From NCBI RefSeq assembly GCF_000495475.1, contig NZ_ASGZ01000026.1, forward strand, positions 25,990 through 89,989: a DNA stretch of 64,000 nt, written 5' to 3'. The notes beneath the pieces were generated by a model. That model was not told the origin of the DNA and did no database searches. It saw nothing but the letters and a program-made list of their open reading frames with translations. Positions within the stretch are counted from its first letter, which is position 1. Each line of letters starts with the position of its first letter. This document shows positions 55,907-64,000 of the stretch, piece after piece. Source of the stretch: Candidatus Halobonum tyrrellensis G22 (GTDB lineage Archaea; Halobacteriota; Halobacteria; Halobacteriales; Haloferacaceae). The translations under genes were made by a program, and so were the position numbers.

Positions 55907-55981
55907 ACCGGGACTGTGCGCGCCGTCCGCTTAATCCCCCGCCTCCGGGTCGGGTACGACGGGTCCCACAGGGCAGTACAG

Positions 55982-56185
55982 CTACAGGTACCGCTCCGCG
56001 AGCGGGCCGGCGGCGAACGCCGCGGCGAACCCGAACAGCACGGTGGTGACCGCGGCGAGTCGGAGCACGAGACCGGTCGACCCGCCGCCGGCGACGTAGC
56101 CGACGGTGGCGACGAACGCGACGGCGAAGGCGGCGGCGAAGACGACCGGCAGCGGGTGGTCGACGACGGTCCGGCGGACGTCCAT
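55982..56185 (-). CDS. Small two-helix membrane protein
   Basis: 67 residues from the ATG at 56185. A short basic N-terminus (MDVRRTVVDHP) precedes two hydrophobic helices (PVVFAAAFAVAFVATVGYVAG and VLRLAAVTTVLFGFAAAFAAG). It ends with PLAERYL. It is next to the DNA ligase gene, 93 bp after its stop, on the same strand. Function unknown. Confidence 0.58.
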   Translation of the reverse strand: MDVRRTVVDHPLPVVFAAAFAVAFVATVGYVAGGGSTGLVLRLAAVTTVLFGFAAAFAAGPLAERYL

Positions 56186-56278
56186 GTCCGGCCGTGCGCC
56201 CGGCCGGGGGAAGTGCCTTCCGCCATCATCGCGCGCACCCATCTCACCTTCCCGCTTTCGCTCACCGCGACCGAACTC

Positions 56279-58159
56279 TCACCCGGCGTCGGCCAGCCGG
56301 TCGACCCGTTCGAGCGTGTCGGCGTCGCCCGGCGCCTTGTCCTCGCGGACGCCGAGGAAGCGCGGGAACCGCAGCGCGTACCCCGACGAGTAGGTGGGCG
56401 AGCGCTGTATCTCCTCGTACCCCACCTCGAAGACGACCGCCGGCCGTATCGCCACCTCGGTGCCCGACTCGCGGACGACGTGCGGCTCCAGCAGGTCGGT
56501 CAACTCCGCCAGCTCCTCGTCCGTGATGCCGGTCGCCACCTTCCCGATGGTCTCGTACTCGGGGTCGCCCCTCCCCTCGACCCGCGCCGACAGCAGGAAC
56601 GTCCCGAGGTAGGTCGCGCGGCGGCCCTCGCCCCACTCCGCGCCGGTGACCACGAGGTCGAGCGTCTCCACGTCGGGCTTGCGCTTGAGCCAGTTCCGCC
56701 CGCGCCGTCCGGGCGAGTACGTCGAGTCGGGCCGCTTGAGCATCACGCCCTCGTGGCCCGCCTCCAGGGCGTCGGTCTCGAACGCCGCTATCTCGTCGGG
56801 GTCGTCGGAGACCAGCAGGTCGGACACCCCGGTGTCGAGTACGTCCCTCAGCCGGTCGTGGCGTTCGGTCAGCGGCGTATCGAGGAGGTCCTCCCCCGCC
56901 GCGTGCAGGCAGTCGAACGCCCGGAGTTCGACCGCGACCTCCTCGCGCATCCGATCCACGTCGTGTTTCCGGCGGAACCGCCGGAGCACCTCCTGAAACG
57001 GGAGCGGACGGCCGTCGTCGCCGACCGCGACCGCCTCGCCGTCGACGATAGCGGGCGCCGACAGTTCACGCTCGGCGTGTTCGACCAGTTCCGGCAGCGC
57101 GTCGGTCACGTCCTCCATGTTCCGCGAGAACACCGACGCCGACTCGCCGTCGTAGTGGAGTTGGACTCGCGCGCCGTCGTACTTGGTCTCGACCGCCGCG
57201 GCGTCCCAGCCGTCGAGCGCGTCGGCGACGGTGCCCGCCTGCGCGAGCATCGCCCGCACCGGCCGGCCCACCTCCAGCGAGACGGACCGCAACCCCGCGA
57301 CCCCCTCCTCGCGTGCGAGTTCCGCCACCCGACCGTAGTCGTTCGTCACCTGGAGCGCGCGCTCGACCGCCGCGACGAGTTCGGCGGTGTCGTCGCCGGT
57401 CTCACGCTCTCGCTCACCCTCGCTCTCGTCGCCGTCGGCGGACTCGTCCTCCGGGCCGCGCTCCCCGTCGCCGTCTCCGTCGTCCCCTCGCTCGTCGTCG
57501 TCCGCCTCGGTCCCCGCGTCGTCCTCCCGCTTTTCGTCGTCTTTCTCGCCTCGTTCGTCGACGGGCGTCGTCGTCTCCGCGCCGAGGAACGCCGCGGCGG
57601 TCGCGTCCCGGACGGTGCCGCCGCCGACGCCGATCCGCATCTCGCCGAGGAGCAGCCGCGCGAGGTACTTGGCCTCCGCGGGGCTCGCGCGGTTGAACAG
57701 CCCGAACAGCGTGTCCCGGCGGGTGGCCTCGCTCCCCTCGCCGGTCGCGGCCGCCACCGCCGCGAGCGAGTCGGCCACCCCGCGGACGGTGAGGTCGCCG
57801 CCCGCGCCACCGTCGCCGTCGCTCCCGCCGGCGAACGCCGACAGCCCGGTCTGGCCGCCGAACTCGTAGTTCGCGGCGACCGCGCCTATCTCGCCGGTGT
57901 CGGCCAGTCGCGCCTCCACGTCCGAGACGCTCACGTTCCTCCCGGCCGCGCGGGCGATGGCCTCGTAACACAGCGCCGGCCCGACCGACAGCTTCCGGCT
58001 GTCCCACCCGGCGAACACCTCCCCCCGGAGGAACCGCGCCACCACCGGGAGCTCGTCGCCCGCGTCGGCCAGCAGGTCGGCCACGAGCGCGACCGTCCCG
58101 AGGTCGCTCCCCTCGGCTTCGAGTTCGTCCGCCCGCTCGGCGAACGCCGCGAAATCCAT
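56279..58159 (-). CDS. ligA: ATP-dependent DNA ligase LigA with an acidic insertion
   Basis: 626 residues from the ATG at 58159. The archaeal ligase is complete: N-terminal DNA-binding domain, adenylation domain with the nucleotide-accepting Lys326 in VETKYDGARVQLH, motif III VFSRNMEDVT, motif IV DGEAVAV, and the OB domain with motif V NWLKRKPDVETLDLVV. It seals nicks with ATP. Between the DNA-binding and adenylation parts (about residues 200-257) sits a run of almost only Asp, Glu, Gly, Arg and Lys, predicted to be disordered. A CTTATTCG box lies 26 bp upstream. Confidence 0.92.
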   Translation of the reverse strand: MDFAAFAERADELEAEGSDLGTVALVADLLADAGDELPVVARFLRGEVFAGWDSRKLSVGPALCYEAIARAAGRNVSVSDVEARLADTGEIGAVAANYEFGGQTGLSAFAGGSDGDGGAGGDLTVRGVADSLAAVAAATGEGSEATRRDTLFGLFNRASPAEAKYLARLLLGEMRIGVGGGTVRDATAAAFLGAETTTPVDERGEKDDEKREDDAGTEADDDERGDDGDGDGERGPEDESADGDESEGERERETGDDTAELVAAVERALQVTNDYGRVAELAREEGVAGLRSVSLEVGRPVRAMLAQAGTVADALDGWDAAAVETKYDGARVQLHYDGESASVFSRNMEDVTDALPELVEHAERELSAPAIVDGEAVAVGDDGRPLPFQEVLRRFRRKHDVDRMREEVAVELRAFDCLHAAGEDLLDTPLTERHDRLRDVLDTGVSDLLVSDDPDEIAAFETDALEAGHEGVMLKRPDSTYSPGRRGRNWLKRKPDVETLDLVVTGAEWGEGRRATYLGTFLLSARVEGRGDPEYETIGKVATGITDEELAELTDLLEPHVVRESGTEVAIRPAVVFEVGYEEIQRSPTYSSGYALRFPRFLGVREDKAPGDADTLERVDRLADAG

Positions 58160-58181
58160 ACCCGGGGCTGGACCGGCGCCG

Positions 58182-58189
58182 CGAATAAG
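58182..58189 (-). promoter_or_regulatory. TATA-position box CTTATTCG for ligA
   Basis: CTTATTCG on the minus strand, centred 26 bp before the ATG at 58159. Confidence 0.45.
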
Positions 58190-58437
58190 TCCGCCGACTC
58201 GTCGACTCGACGGGTCGCTGGAGTGCCGGCACGCCGGACGGCCGGACCGCTGGGTCGTCGACGCCCCGACCCGCCGCCCGCGGGCCCGCCGGACCGCCGC
58301 TCCCCGCCCTCGACCCGTCGGCGGCGCGACCCGTCGACCGCGGGTGACCCGCCCGCCGTCGGGCTCCCCTCGCGCGTTCGTCGCCGGACTCACCGCCACC
58401 CAACGGGTTGAAGGGGCGGCGGGGCGACGCCGCGGGT

Positions 58438-59982
58438 ATGACCGAAGGCGACGGGGAGCTCGTGGGGCGGGTGAACGACGTGCTGGCGGTCGACGCCGAG
58501 GAGTTCCGTCACCGCGCGGCGGTCGACGCCGAGACGGTGAAGGACGAACTCCGCGCGGGGACGTTCGACAACCACCAGTCGATCGTCGGGCTGGAGTACG
58601 AGTTCTACGCCGTCTCGGAGGGCCGGTGGCGCGACGACGAGGCGGAGGCGTACACGCTGTGTCGGGTCCCGCGGCGACTGCTCGAACTCATCGGCTTCGA
58701 GAAGGAACTCGGCCTCCACAACGCCGAGATGACGACCAGCCCCCAGCCGTTCAACCCGGACGGGCTCCGCGCGCAGGCCGCCGAGGTGCGCGCCCGCCTG
58801 ACCGCCGCCCTCGACACGACCGCCGCCGAGGGGATGCGCCTGGTCTCCGACGGCATGTGGACCATCCCGCCGGCGGGCGAGACCGCCCGCGGCTACCTCG
58901 TCGACTCCGTGAACGACGACGGCGTCCGGGTCGCGACCAACATGAGCGACGCCGTCCGGTATCACGCCATGGCCAACGGGCCGTGGGCCGGCGACCGGTT
59001 CGCGGTCGACGACCCCCACGTCGACCTGTCGGCGGAGACGGTGATGCCCGAGAGCCTCATCACCTCGATCCAGCCCCACTACCAGGCGCCCCACGCCGCG
59101 GACCTCCCCCTCTATCACGACCTCGCGCTGCGGGTCGCGGGGCCGCTGCTCGCACTCGGGGTCAACTCCCCCTTCTACCCGCCCGACCTCTACGACGAGG
59201 GGGTCGACCCCGAGACCGTCCTGCGGGAGGGTCGCCACGAGAACCGGGTCGCGGTGTTCGAGTCGGTGCTCGGCGGCGAGGAGGACGCGACCCCGAAGGT
59301 GTCGTTCCCCGACGACCTCGACTCCGTCGAGGCGGCGGTCGACCGCATCGCCGCCGACCCCACGGTCGTCCCGATGCCCGTCGAGGAGGGCGACCGGTTC
59401 GACGACGCGTTCGGGACGCTCCGCCGGAAACACGGCACCTACTGGCGGTGGGTCCGCCCGGTGTTCGGCGGCGCGACGCGGTCGGCCGCCAACGCCCGCA
59501 TCGAGTTCCGTCCGATCCCCGCCCAGCCGACGGTCCGCGACTCGGTCGCGTTTCTCGCGGCGTTCGCGGGGCTGATGGAGAGCATGGCGCGGCGCCGCCA
59601 CCCGGTCGCCGACCTCCCCTGGACGGTCGCAGAGGAGAACTTCTACGCCGCGGTCGAAGACGGGGTCGACGCCGACCTCCGGTGGATCGCGACCGACGGC
59701 GCCGAGACCACCGACACCGACGCCCTGTTCGACGACCTGCTCGCGCACGCCGAGGCGGGACTGGAGGACGCGGGCTGTTCGGAGACCGAGGCGGAACGCT
59801 ACCTCGAACCGCTCCGCTACCGCGCGAACGAGCGGGTCACCCCCGCGGGGTGGAAGCGCCGGGAGGTGCGCGACCGTCTCGACGACGGCGCGTCGTTCGC
59901 CGACGCCGTCGAGTCGATGCAGCGGCGCTACATCGACGAGCAAGCCGAGACGCTGGTCGACGGTCAGTTCGCCGACTGGTAG
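58438..59982 (+). CDS. gshA: Glutamate-cysteine ligase-like enzyme
   Basis: 514 residues from the ATG at 58438. It resembles carboxylate-amine ligases of the glutamate-cysteine ligase group: IVGLEYEFYAV (metal-binding Glu residues), KELGLHNAEMTTSPQPFN, SIQPHYQAP and ANARIEFRPIPAQPT. Haloarchaea use gamma-glutamylcysteine as their main thiol, made by such an enzyme from Glu, Cys and ATP; the assignment rests on motif similarity. A GTTGAAGG box lies about 27 bp upstream. The last 18 bases of the gene are repeated 33 bp further on. Confidence 0.75.
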   Translation: MTEGDGELVGRVNDVLAVDAEEFRHRAAVDAETVKDELRAGTFDNHQSIVGLEYEFYAVSEGRWRDDEAEAYTLCRVPRRLLELIGFEKELGLHNAEMTTSPQPFNPDGLRAQAAEVRARLTAALDTTAAEGMRLVSDGMWTIPPAGETARGYLVDSVNDDGVRVATNMSDAVRYHAMANGPWAGDRFAVDDPHVDLSAETVMPESLITSIQPHYQAPHAADLPLYHDLALRVAGPLLALGVNSPFYPPDLYDEGVDPETVLREGRHENRVAVFESVLGGEEDATPKVSFPDDLDSVEAAVDRIAADPTVVPMPVEEGDRFDDAFGTLRRKHGTYWRWVRPVFGGATRSAANARIEFRPIPAQPTVRDSVAFLAAFAGLMESMARRRHPVADLPWTVAEENFYAAVEDGVDADLRWIATDGAETTDTDALFDDLLAHAEAGLEDAGCSETEAERYLEPLRYRANERVTPAGWKRREVRDRLDDGASFADAVESMQRRYIDEQAETLVDGQFADW

Positions 59983-60017
59983 TCCGTTCGCGGTAGTCGG
60001 TTCGCCGACCGGTAGTC
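59967..60017 (+). repeat. 33-nt duplication across the gshA stop
   Basis: The 18-mer at 59967-59984, containing the gshA stop codon, recurs at 60000-60017 with one mismatch (T to C). The offset is 33 nt. Confidence 0.6.
59996..60009 (+). terminator. Stem-loop with TTCG tetraloop after gshA
   Basis: GTCGG-TTCG-CCGAC, a perfect 5-bp stem with the very stable UUCG-type loop, 14 nt after the stop; it was created by the local duplication. Confidence 0.35.
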
Positions 60018-60159
60018 GCCGCGGAGACGAGTCCCGACCTGATACTGGTCGCCGCTCGCGCGAGCGCCCGCGACGGCGCGAACGAGGCGGACGGACCCGT
60101 CGCTCGTCGACGCGGAAAACGGGTGAGAACGGCGGCCGACGCCGGCCCGGACGACCGGG

Positions 60160-60891
60160 CTACTCCTCGTCGATGAAGTCGCCGAAGTCCTTGTGCTGGG
60201 TGATCTCGACGCCGTCGGCCGTGACGACGCACATGTTGAGACCGTTGCCGGACGCGAGGTCGCGCTCGACCGCCGACTTGATCGACCGGGCGGCGAGCGT
60301 CTTCGCCTCGTCGACGCTCAGTTCGTCGTCGTACTCCTGTTCGAGCACCCCGAGCGCGTACTGGCTACCCGACCCGGTGACGGTGTACTCCTCCTCGCTC
60401 ATCCCGCCGGCGGGGTCGATCGAGTAGACGTGCGGGCCGGTGTCGTCGACGCCGCCGAGGATGGGCTGGACGATGTAGAACGCGCCCGACCGGAGGAGGT
60501 TGCCGGTGAGCGTCGACAGCGCCTGCATGCTCATCTCATTGCCCCGGCGAGCCTCGTAGAGGTTGGTCTCCACCTGCAGCGTCTGGATCAGGTTCTGGGC
60601 GGCCGACACCGCGCCCGCGATGGTGAGCGCACCCGTCGGGTGGACCTCCTCGACCTTCTGGACGTCCTTCGAGGAGACCATGTTGCCGAGGGAGGCCCGC
60701 ATGTCCGTCGCGAGCACGACCGAGTCGCCGGCGCGGATGCCGACGGTCGTCGTCCCCGTCTTCATCGCCTCGCCGTCCTCGAGTTGCTGTGCGCGCTGGT
60801 CGGCGTTCGGGAACTCCCCCAGTTCCGGGCCGAAGATCGTCTCGTCGCCACGAAGCGGGTCGGAGTCGGCGATATCGCTCGATGGTCGCAT
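60160..60891 (-). CDS. psmB: Proteasome beta subunit
   Basis: 243 residues. The N-terminal propeptide of 46 residues ends KTG, and self-cleavage should expose Thr47 (TTTVGIRAGDSVVLATD), the nucleophile. Lys and Asp of the catalytic triad lie in the following strands (VVLATDMRASLG; SSKDVQKVEEV). It forms the inner rings of the 20S core. A GGCTTTATC box (60917-60925) lies about 30 bp upstream. No alpha subunit gene is in the window. Confidence 0.94.
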   Translation of the reverse strand: MRPSSDIADSDPLRGDETIFGPELGEFPNADQRAQQLEDGEAMKTGTTTVGIRAGDSVVLATDMRASLGNMVSSKDVQKVEEVHPTGALTIAGAVSAAQNLIQTLQVETNLYEARRGNEMSMQALSTLTGNLLRSGAFYIVQPILGGVDDTGPHVYSIDPAGGMSEEEYTVTGSGSQYALGVLEQEYDDELSVDEAKTLAARSIKSAVERDLASGNGLNMCVVTADGVEITQHKDFGDFIDEE

Positions 60892-60916
60892 TGACGCGGG
60901 CTAGGAGTCCGCCGCT

Positions 60917-60925
60917 GATAAAGCC
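60917..60925 (-). promoter_or_regulatory. TATA box of psmB
   Basis: GGCTTTATC on the minus strand, centred about 30 bp before the ATG at 60891. Confidence 0.42.
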
Positions 60926-60956
60926 ACCCTTTCGGGAACCCGCGCCGGTCCGTCGT

Positions 60957-61160
60957 CTACCGGTCGGCGGCGTCGGAGTCGCCGGCGTTCGTCGCGTCCG
61001 CGTACGCCCGACGGACGCGTTCGACCGCTCCCCCCATGGGGAGCGACAGCCCCACCCGGTGGGTGGCGAGCGCCAGGGGGAACAGCAGGATGCCGAGGAG
61101 TACGGTCGTCTGGTGGAGGGCGAACAGGCCGATGCGTTGAGCCGAGTGCGTCGCGGTCAT
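60957..61160 (-). CDS. Small conserved haloarchaeal membrane protein
   Basis: 67 residues from the ATG at 61160. It begins MTATHSAQRIGLFALHQTTV, passes one membrane helix (LLGILLFPLALATH), and ends in an amphipathic, charged segment (VERVRRAYADATNAGD). The pattern HQTTVLLGILLFPLAL is, to my memory, a recurring haloarchaeal small-protein signature. Function unknown. A GCATATAC box (61190-61197) lies upstream, about 33 bp away. Confidence 0.68.
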   Translation of the reverse strand: MTATHSAQRIGLFALHQTTVLLGILLFPLALATHRVGLSLPMGGAVERVRRAYADATNAGDSDAADR

Positions 61161-61484
61161 TACCGTACCCTGCCTGCGCCACCGTCGATGTATATGCTTT
61201 CCGGTCCGGCCGAAAACGGTACCCCGTCGGAGTACGGCGATTTCTGTTACCGCGTTACGATCAGTTACAAATTCGGCCGCGGCGCCGCGACCGCCGGCAC
61301 ATCGGGAACGGCGACCCGGATGCTCGCCATAACTTACGGCGAAGGGTCGGGTGGCGTCCGCGTTCCCACGTCGTGTCGGCCGCGCTCGTCGGGCGGCGGC
61401 GCGTCGACCGGTTCGACCACGGGCGGGCCGCACTCGGGCGCGCGAACCACAAGGTCGAAACCCCGGGGTCCCCCCATCACCCGT
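61161..61484. other. Gene-free spacer with promoter elements
   Basis: 324 bp between divergent genes. Besides the TATA box at 61190-61197 (minus strand) it holds three GTTAC elements near 61247-61270, a perfect 12-bp palindrome CGCGGCGCCGCG near 61280, and a CCATAACTTA element near 61328 that resembles a TATA box but precedes no recognisable ORF. Confidence 0.35.
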
Positions 61485-61847
61485 ATGAGCAACTATCTCG
61501 TCGCGTTGGAAGCGGCGTGGCTGGTGCGCGACGTCGAGGACATCGACGACGCCATTGGCGTCGCGGTCAGCGAGGCGGGCAGACGACTCAACGAGACCGA
61601 CAAGGAGTACGTCGACGTCGAGGTGGGCGCGACGCCGTGCCCCGCCTGCGGCGAGCCGTTCGACTCGGCGTTCATCGCCGCCAGCACCGCGCTGGTCGGT
61701 CTCGTCTTGGAGATAGAGGTGTTCAACGCCGAGGGCGACGAACACGCCTCCCGCATCGCCAAGAGCGAGGTCGGGGGAGCGCTCCGGGACGTTCCGCTCG
61801 ACGTGATCGAGGTCATCCAGACCGAGGAGGACGACGAGGAGGCCTGA
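61485..61847 (+). CDS. DUF555 (UPF0212) family protein
   Basis: 120 residues from the ATG at 61485. It begins MSNYLVALEAAWLVRDVEDI, as in the archaeal DUF555 family. A single Cys-x-x-Cys knuckle (PCPACGEPF) and the segment LVGLVLEIEVFNAEGDEHASRIAKSEV are typical. It ends in an acidic tail. Its function is unknown, but the family is widespread in euryarchaea. It lies 57 bp before the HTH-CBS gene and could share a transcript. Confidence 0.85.
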   Translation: MSNYLVALEAAWLVRDVEDIDDAIGVAVSEAGRRLNETDKEYVDVEVGATPCPACGEPFDSAFIAASTALVGLVLEIEVFNAEGDEHASRIAKSEVGGALRDVPLDVIEVIQTEEDDEEA

Positions 61848-61904
61848 GCGGCGCGTTCGGCCGGTGTCGAAAGCTTTTCGGATAACTCGAAGTAATGGCG
61901 TCGC

Positions 61905-62444
61905 ATGGAACTGCCGACGCCGCAGGACCTGCGGGAACGCCGCACGTCCCTCGACCTCACGCAGGCCGAACTCGCCGACCGGGCGGACGTCTCCCAACCG
62001 CTGATCGCGCGCATCGAGGGCGGCGACGTGGACCCGCGGCTGTCGACGCTCCGACGGATCGTCGAGGCGCTCGACGAGGTGGAAGGCGGGGTCGTCCGCG
62101 CGCGCGACCTGATGCACGAGGAGACGATCAGCGTCGCGCCCGACGACTCCGTCCGCGCCGCCGTCGAGACGATGGACGCCGAGGCGTACTCCCAGCTTCC
62201 GGTGTTACAGAACGGTATCCCCGTCGGCTCCATCTCCCAGTCCGACGTGATCCACGCGGGGGAGGACGCCGCGGACCTCCCCGTGAGCGAGGTGATGAGC
62301 GAGTCGTTCCCGACCGTCGGGCCGGAGGCGACCGTCGACGAGATACGGAACCTGCTCGACCACTACAAGGCCGTGATGGTGACCGACGGCGGCGAGGCCG
62401 TCGGCATCATCACCGAGGCGGACCTGGCGGCGCAACTCTCCTGA
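61905..62444 (+). CDS. HTH-CBS transcriptional regulator-like protein
   Basis: 179 residues. Residues 1-58 are an XRE-type helix-turn-helix (LDLTQAELADRADVSQPLIARIEGG). Two CBS domains follow (VRARDLMHEETISVAPDDSV and VSEVMSESFPTVGPEATV), which normally bind adenine nucleotides. A regulator that senses energy state is the family-based expectation. Conserved in euryarchaea. A CTTTTCGGAT element lies about 30 bp before the ATG. Confidence 0.85.
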   Translation: MELPTPQDLRERRTSLDLTQAELADRADVSQPLIARIEGGDVDPRLSTLRRIVEALDEVEGGVVRARDLMHEETISVAPDDSVRAAVETMDAEAYSQLPVLQNGIPVGSISQSDVIHAGEDAADLPVSEVMSESFPTVGPEATVDEIRNLLDHYKAVMVTDGGEAVGIITEADLAAQLS

Positions 62445-62549
62445 GTCGCGGCCGACCGACCGGTCGCGCCGTGTGTGTCCGTCGGCGTCGCCGTCTCGCC
62501 GTCACCGGCTGGCGGCGACGAGGCGTACGGGGACGGGCGGGAGCCGGAC

Positions 62550-63716
62550 TCAGAGGCTGTTCTTGAGCTTCTCGAAGAACCCCTCGTTCACGTCGACCTC
62601 CTCGCCGCCGGCCTCCGCGAACGCTTCGAGCGCCTCCCGCTGGTCGGCGTTGAGTTCCTCGGGCGTGACGACGTGGACCTCGACGAACAGGTCGCCCCGT
62701 CCCCGGCGGCGTAGGCGGGGCATCCCCTTCCCCGACAGCCGGAACGTCTCGCCGCTCTGGGTGCCCGCGGGCACCTCGAACTCGACGGTGCCGTCGATGG
62801 CCTCCAGTTCGACGGTCGCGCCGAACGTCGCCTGCGGGAACGAGACGGCCCGGTTCAATCGGAGGTCCGCCCCGTCGCGTTCGAACCGGTCGTCCGACTC
62901 GACGCGCACGTCGATCAGCAGGTCGCCGTCGCGCGCGCCGGGTTCGCCGGGCGCCCCCTCCCCTTCCATCCGGAGGGTCTGGCCGTCCTGGATCCCCGCG
63001 GGGATGTCGACGGTGAGCGTCGCCTCCTCGCGCGTGACGCCCGACCCGTCACACCGCGCACACTCCTCGGAGTAGAGTTCGCCCTCGCCCTCACACCGGG
63101 GGCACGCCTGCGTCTGCTGGACGCGCCCGAGCGGCGTCTGCTGGACCTGCGTCACCTGTCCCTGGCCGTTACACTCCGGGCAGGTTCGCACGTCGGCGTC
63201 GGGCGGGTGGCCCGAGCCGTCGCAGTCGGGACACCGCGTCGGCCGCGCGGCGGTGAACTCCTTGGTCACGCCCTCGAACGCCTCCTCCAGGTCGATGTGG
63301 AGGTTCGTCCGGAGGTCCTTCCCCGGGCGGGGACCGCCGCGGCCGCCGCCCGCGCCGCCGCCGAAGAACTGCTCGAAGATGTCGCCGAGACCGCCGCCAC
63401 CGCCCATCCCCCCCATGCCGCCCGCGCCGCCGAACGGGTCGCCCTGCCCGCCCATCCCGCCCGCGCCGCCGCCGACGCCGCCGCGCTTCTCCGCCCGTTC
63501 GTACTGGTCGTGACCCATCTGGTCGTACGCCTGCCGCGTCTCGTCGTCGGTGAGGACCTCCTTCGCCTTCTTCACCTTCTTGAACTTCTCCTCCGCGTCC
63601 GGGTCGTCGCTGACGTCTGGGTGGTACTCGGTCGCCTTCTGGCGGTACGCCTGTTTGATCTCCTCTTCGTCGGCGTCGCGTGAAACCCCGAGTACGTCGT
63701 AGAAGTCCTCGCTCAT
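62550..63716 (-). CDS. dnaJ: Chaperone protein DnaJ
   Basis: 388 residues, full-length type I DnaJ. The J domain has the essential H-P-D (ATEYHPDVSDD). A long Gly/Phe/Met region follows (about residues 75-125). The zinc domain has four CxxCxGxG repeats: CPDCDGSG, CPECNGQG, CPRCEGEG and CARCDGSG. The C-terminal substrate-binding domains are intact. It stimulates DnaK ATPase and delivers substrates. It follows dnaK on the same strand by about 184 bp and has its own TATA-like box (TGAAATAGT, about 34 bp upstream). Confidence 0.95.
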   Translation of the reverse strand: MSEDFYDVLGVSRDADEEEIKQAYRQKATEYHPDVSDDPDAEEKFKKVKKAKEVLTDDETRQAYDQMGHDQYERAEKRGGVGGGAGGMGGQGDPFGGAGGMGGMGGGGGLGDIFEQFFGGGAGGGRGGPRPGKDLRTNLHIDLEEAFEGVTKEFTAARPTRCPDCDGSGHPPDADVRTCPECNGQGQVTQVQQTPLGRVQQTQACPRCEGEGELYSEECARCDGSGVTREEATLTVDIPAGIQDGQTLRMEGEGAPGEPGARDGDLLIDVRVESDDRFERDGADLRLNRAVSFPQATFGATVELEAIDGTVEFEVPAGTQSGETFRLSGKGMPRLRRRGRGDLFVEVHVVTPEELNADQREALEAFAEAGGEEVDVNEGFFEKLKNSL

Positions 63717-63900
63717 ACTGGTCTTGTGTTCGGTACGTCGCTGCGACTATTTCAATCGCGTGGCTCGGAATCCGCGCCGAGACGCTCGTCGGCCGTCCCC
63801 GGACGGTCCGCCGGCGCGTCACGGACGGCGACGCGACTCGGCGGCCGTCTCGACCGAACCCGCCGCAGCGAACGACGGACCCGTTCGGGCCTGGACCCGG

Positions 63901-64000
63901 TCAGGACGACGACTGCTCGTCGTCGTCCTCGTCGTCGACGTCCTCGAAGTCGGCGTCGACGTACTCGTCGTCGTCGGCCTCGCTCTGGCCGGCCTGGCCG
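63901..64000 (-). CDS. dnaK: DnaK (Hsp70) C-terminal end, partial
   Basis: The last 32 codons before the stop at 63901-63903 read GQAGQSEADDDEYVDADFED followed by an acidic Ser-ending tail. The EYVDADFEDV segment is the signature C-terminus of haloarchaeal DnaK. Position immediately upstream of dnaJ supports the call. The rest of the gene lies beyond the window. Confidence 0.8.
   Translation of the reverse strand, partial: GQAGQSEADDDEYVDADFEDVDDEDDDEQSSS

Noticed and set aside
54677..58411. A 1244-residue open frame on the plus strand opposite the ligase, hydrolase and zinc-ribbon genes
   Set aside because: It has no recognisable domain, is compositionally biased and lies antisense to three well-supported genes; long antisense frames are expected at this GC content.

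Overview
The window is one stretch of a chromosome from a halophilic archaeon (class Halobacteria). Its GC content is very high, the proteins are acidic and rich in Asp/Glu, exported proteins carry twin-arginine (Tat) signals with haloarchaeal lipoboxes, and most genes are leaderless or nearly so, with a TATA-like box about 27 bp before the start codon. Marker genes agree: archaeal GHMP shikimate kinase, topoisomerase VI (top6BA), an archaeal-type proteasome beta subunit, DNA ligase LigA, a DUF389 protein and many small haloarchaeal families. Genus cannot be fixed from the sequence alone; a member of Haloferacales is plausible.

Layout. 1-3000 is an accessory-looking, less GC-rich patch: a cut-off membrane protein, a Tat-exported hypothetical protein, a frameshifted tyrosine-integrase remnant and a VapBC-type toxin-antitoxin pair. 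From 3081 on the sequence is ordinary high-GC chromosome. 3081-8774 holds shikimate kinase plus chorismate mutase, a DUF5796 pair, a universal stress protein, a small zinc finger, a HtrA-type protease, a DUF1059 protein and an acyl-CoA thioesterase. 9148-15679 is an amide uptake and hydrolysis cluster (solute-binding lipoprotein, LivFGMH-type ABC transporter, acetamidase/formamidase). 15831-23230 has a DUF151 nuclease, a TraB-family membrane protein overlapping an M50-type protease, an aldehyde dehydrogenase overlapping a thiamine-diphosphate enzyme, and purM. 23487-28153 has a ferritin-like exported protein, a cupin, a half-size adenylation-domain protein and a full acyl/acetyl-CoA synthetase. 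28256-34791 is a Ugp-like ABC importer operon with a glycerophosphodiesterase divergent to it and an endonuclease/exonuclease/phosphatase-fold hydrolase as its last gene.

34872-45521 carries pyrimidine nucleoside salvage (cytidine deaminase, uridine phosphorylase), a stress protein with a zinc-ribbon tail, a type II NADH dehydrogenase, an HTH regulator, an exported beta-propeller protein, an arginase-family enzyme and a DUF389 membrane protein. 45747-53988 is the DNA topology block: gyrB-gyrA leftward and top6B-top6A rightward from a shared 213 bp divergent promoter region. 54106-64000 has DNA ligase, a glutamate-cysteine ligase-like enzyme, the proteasome beta subunit, a DUF555 protein, an HTH-CBS protein, dnaJ and the last codons of dnaK.

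No rRNA, tRNA, CRISPR array or complete insertion sequence was recognised. The most unusual observations are an internal duplication in Top6B, a large composite stem-loop spanning the stop of the acyl-CoA synthetase gene, the Ugp/GDPD/EEP cluster as a possible phosphodiester-scavenging unit, a free-standing half adenylation protein, and recurring non-canonical promoter boxes (CTTTTCC and C/GTTATTCG) at the TATA position.
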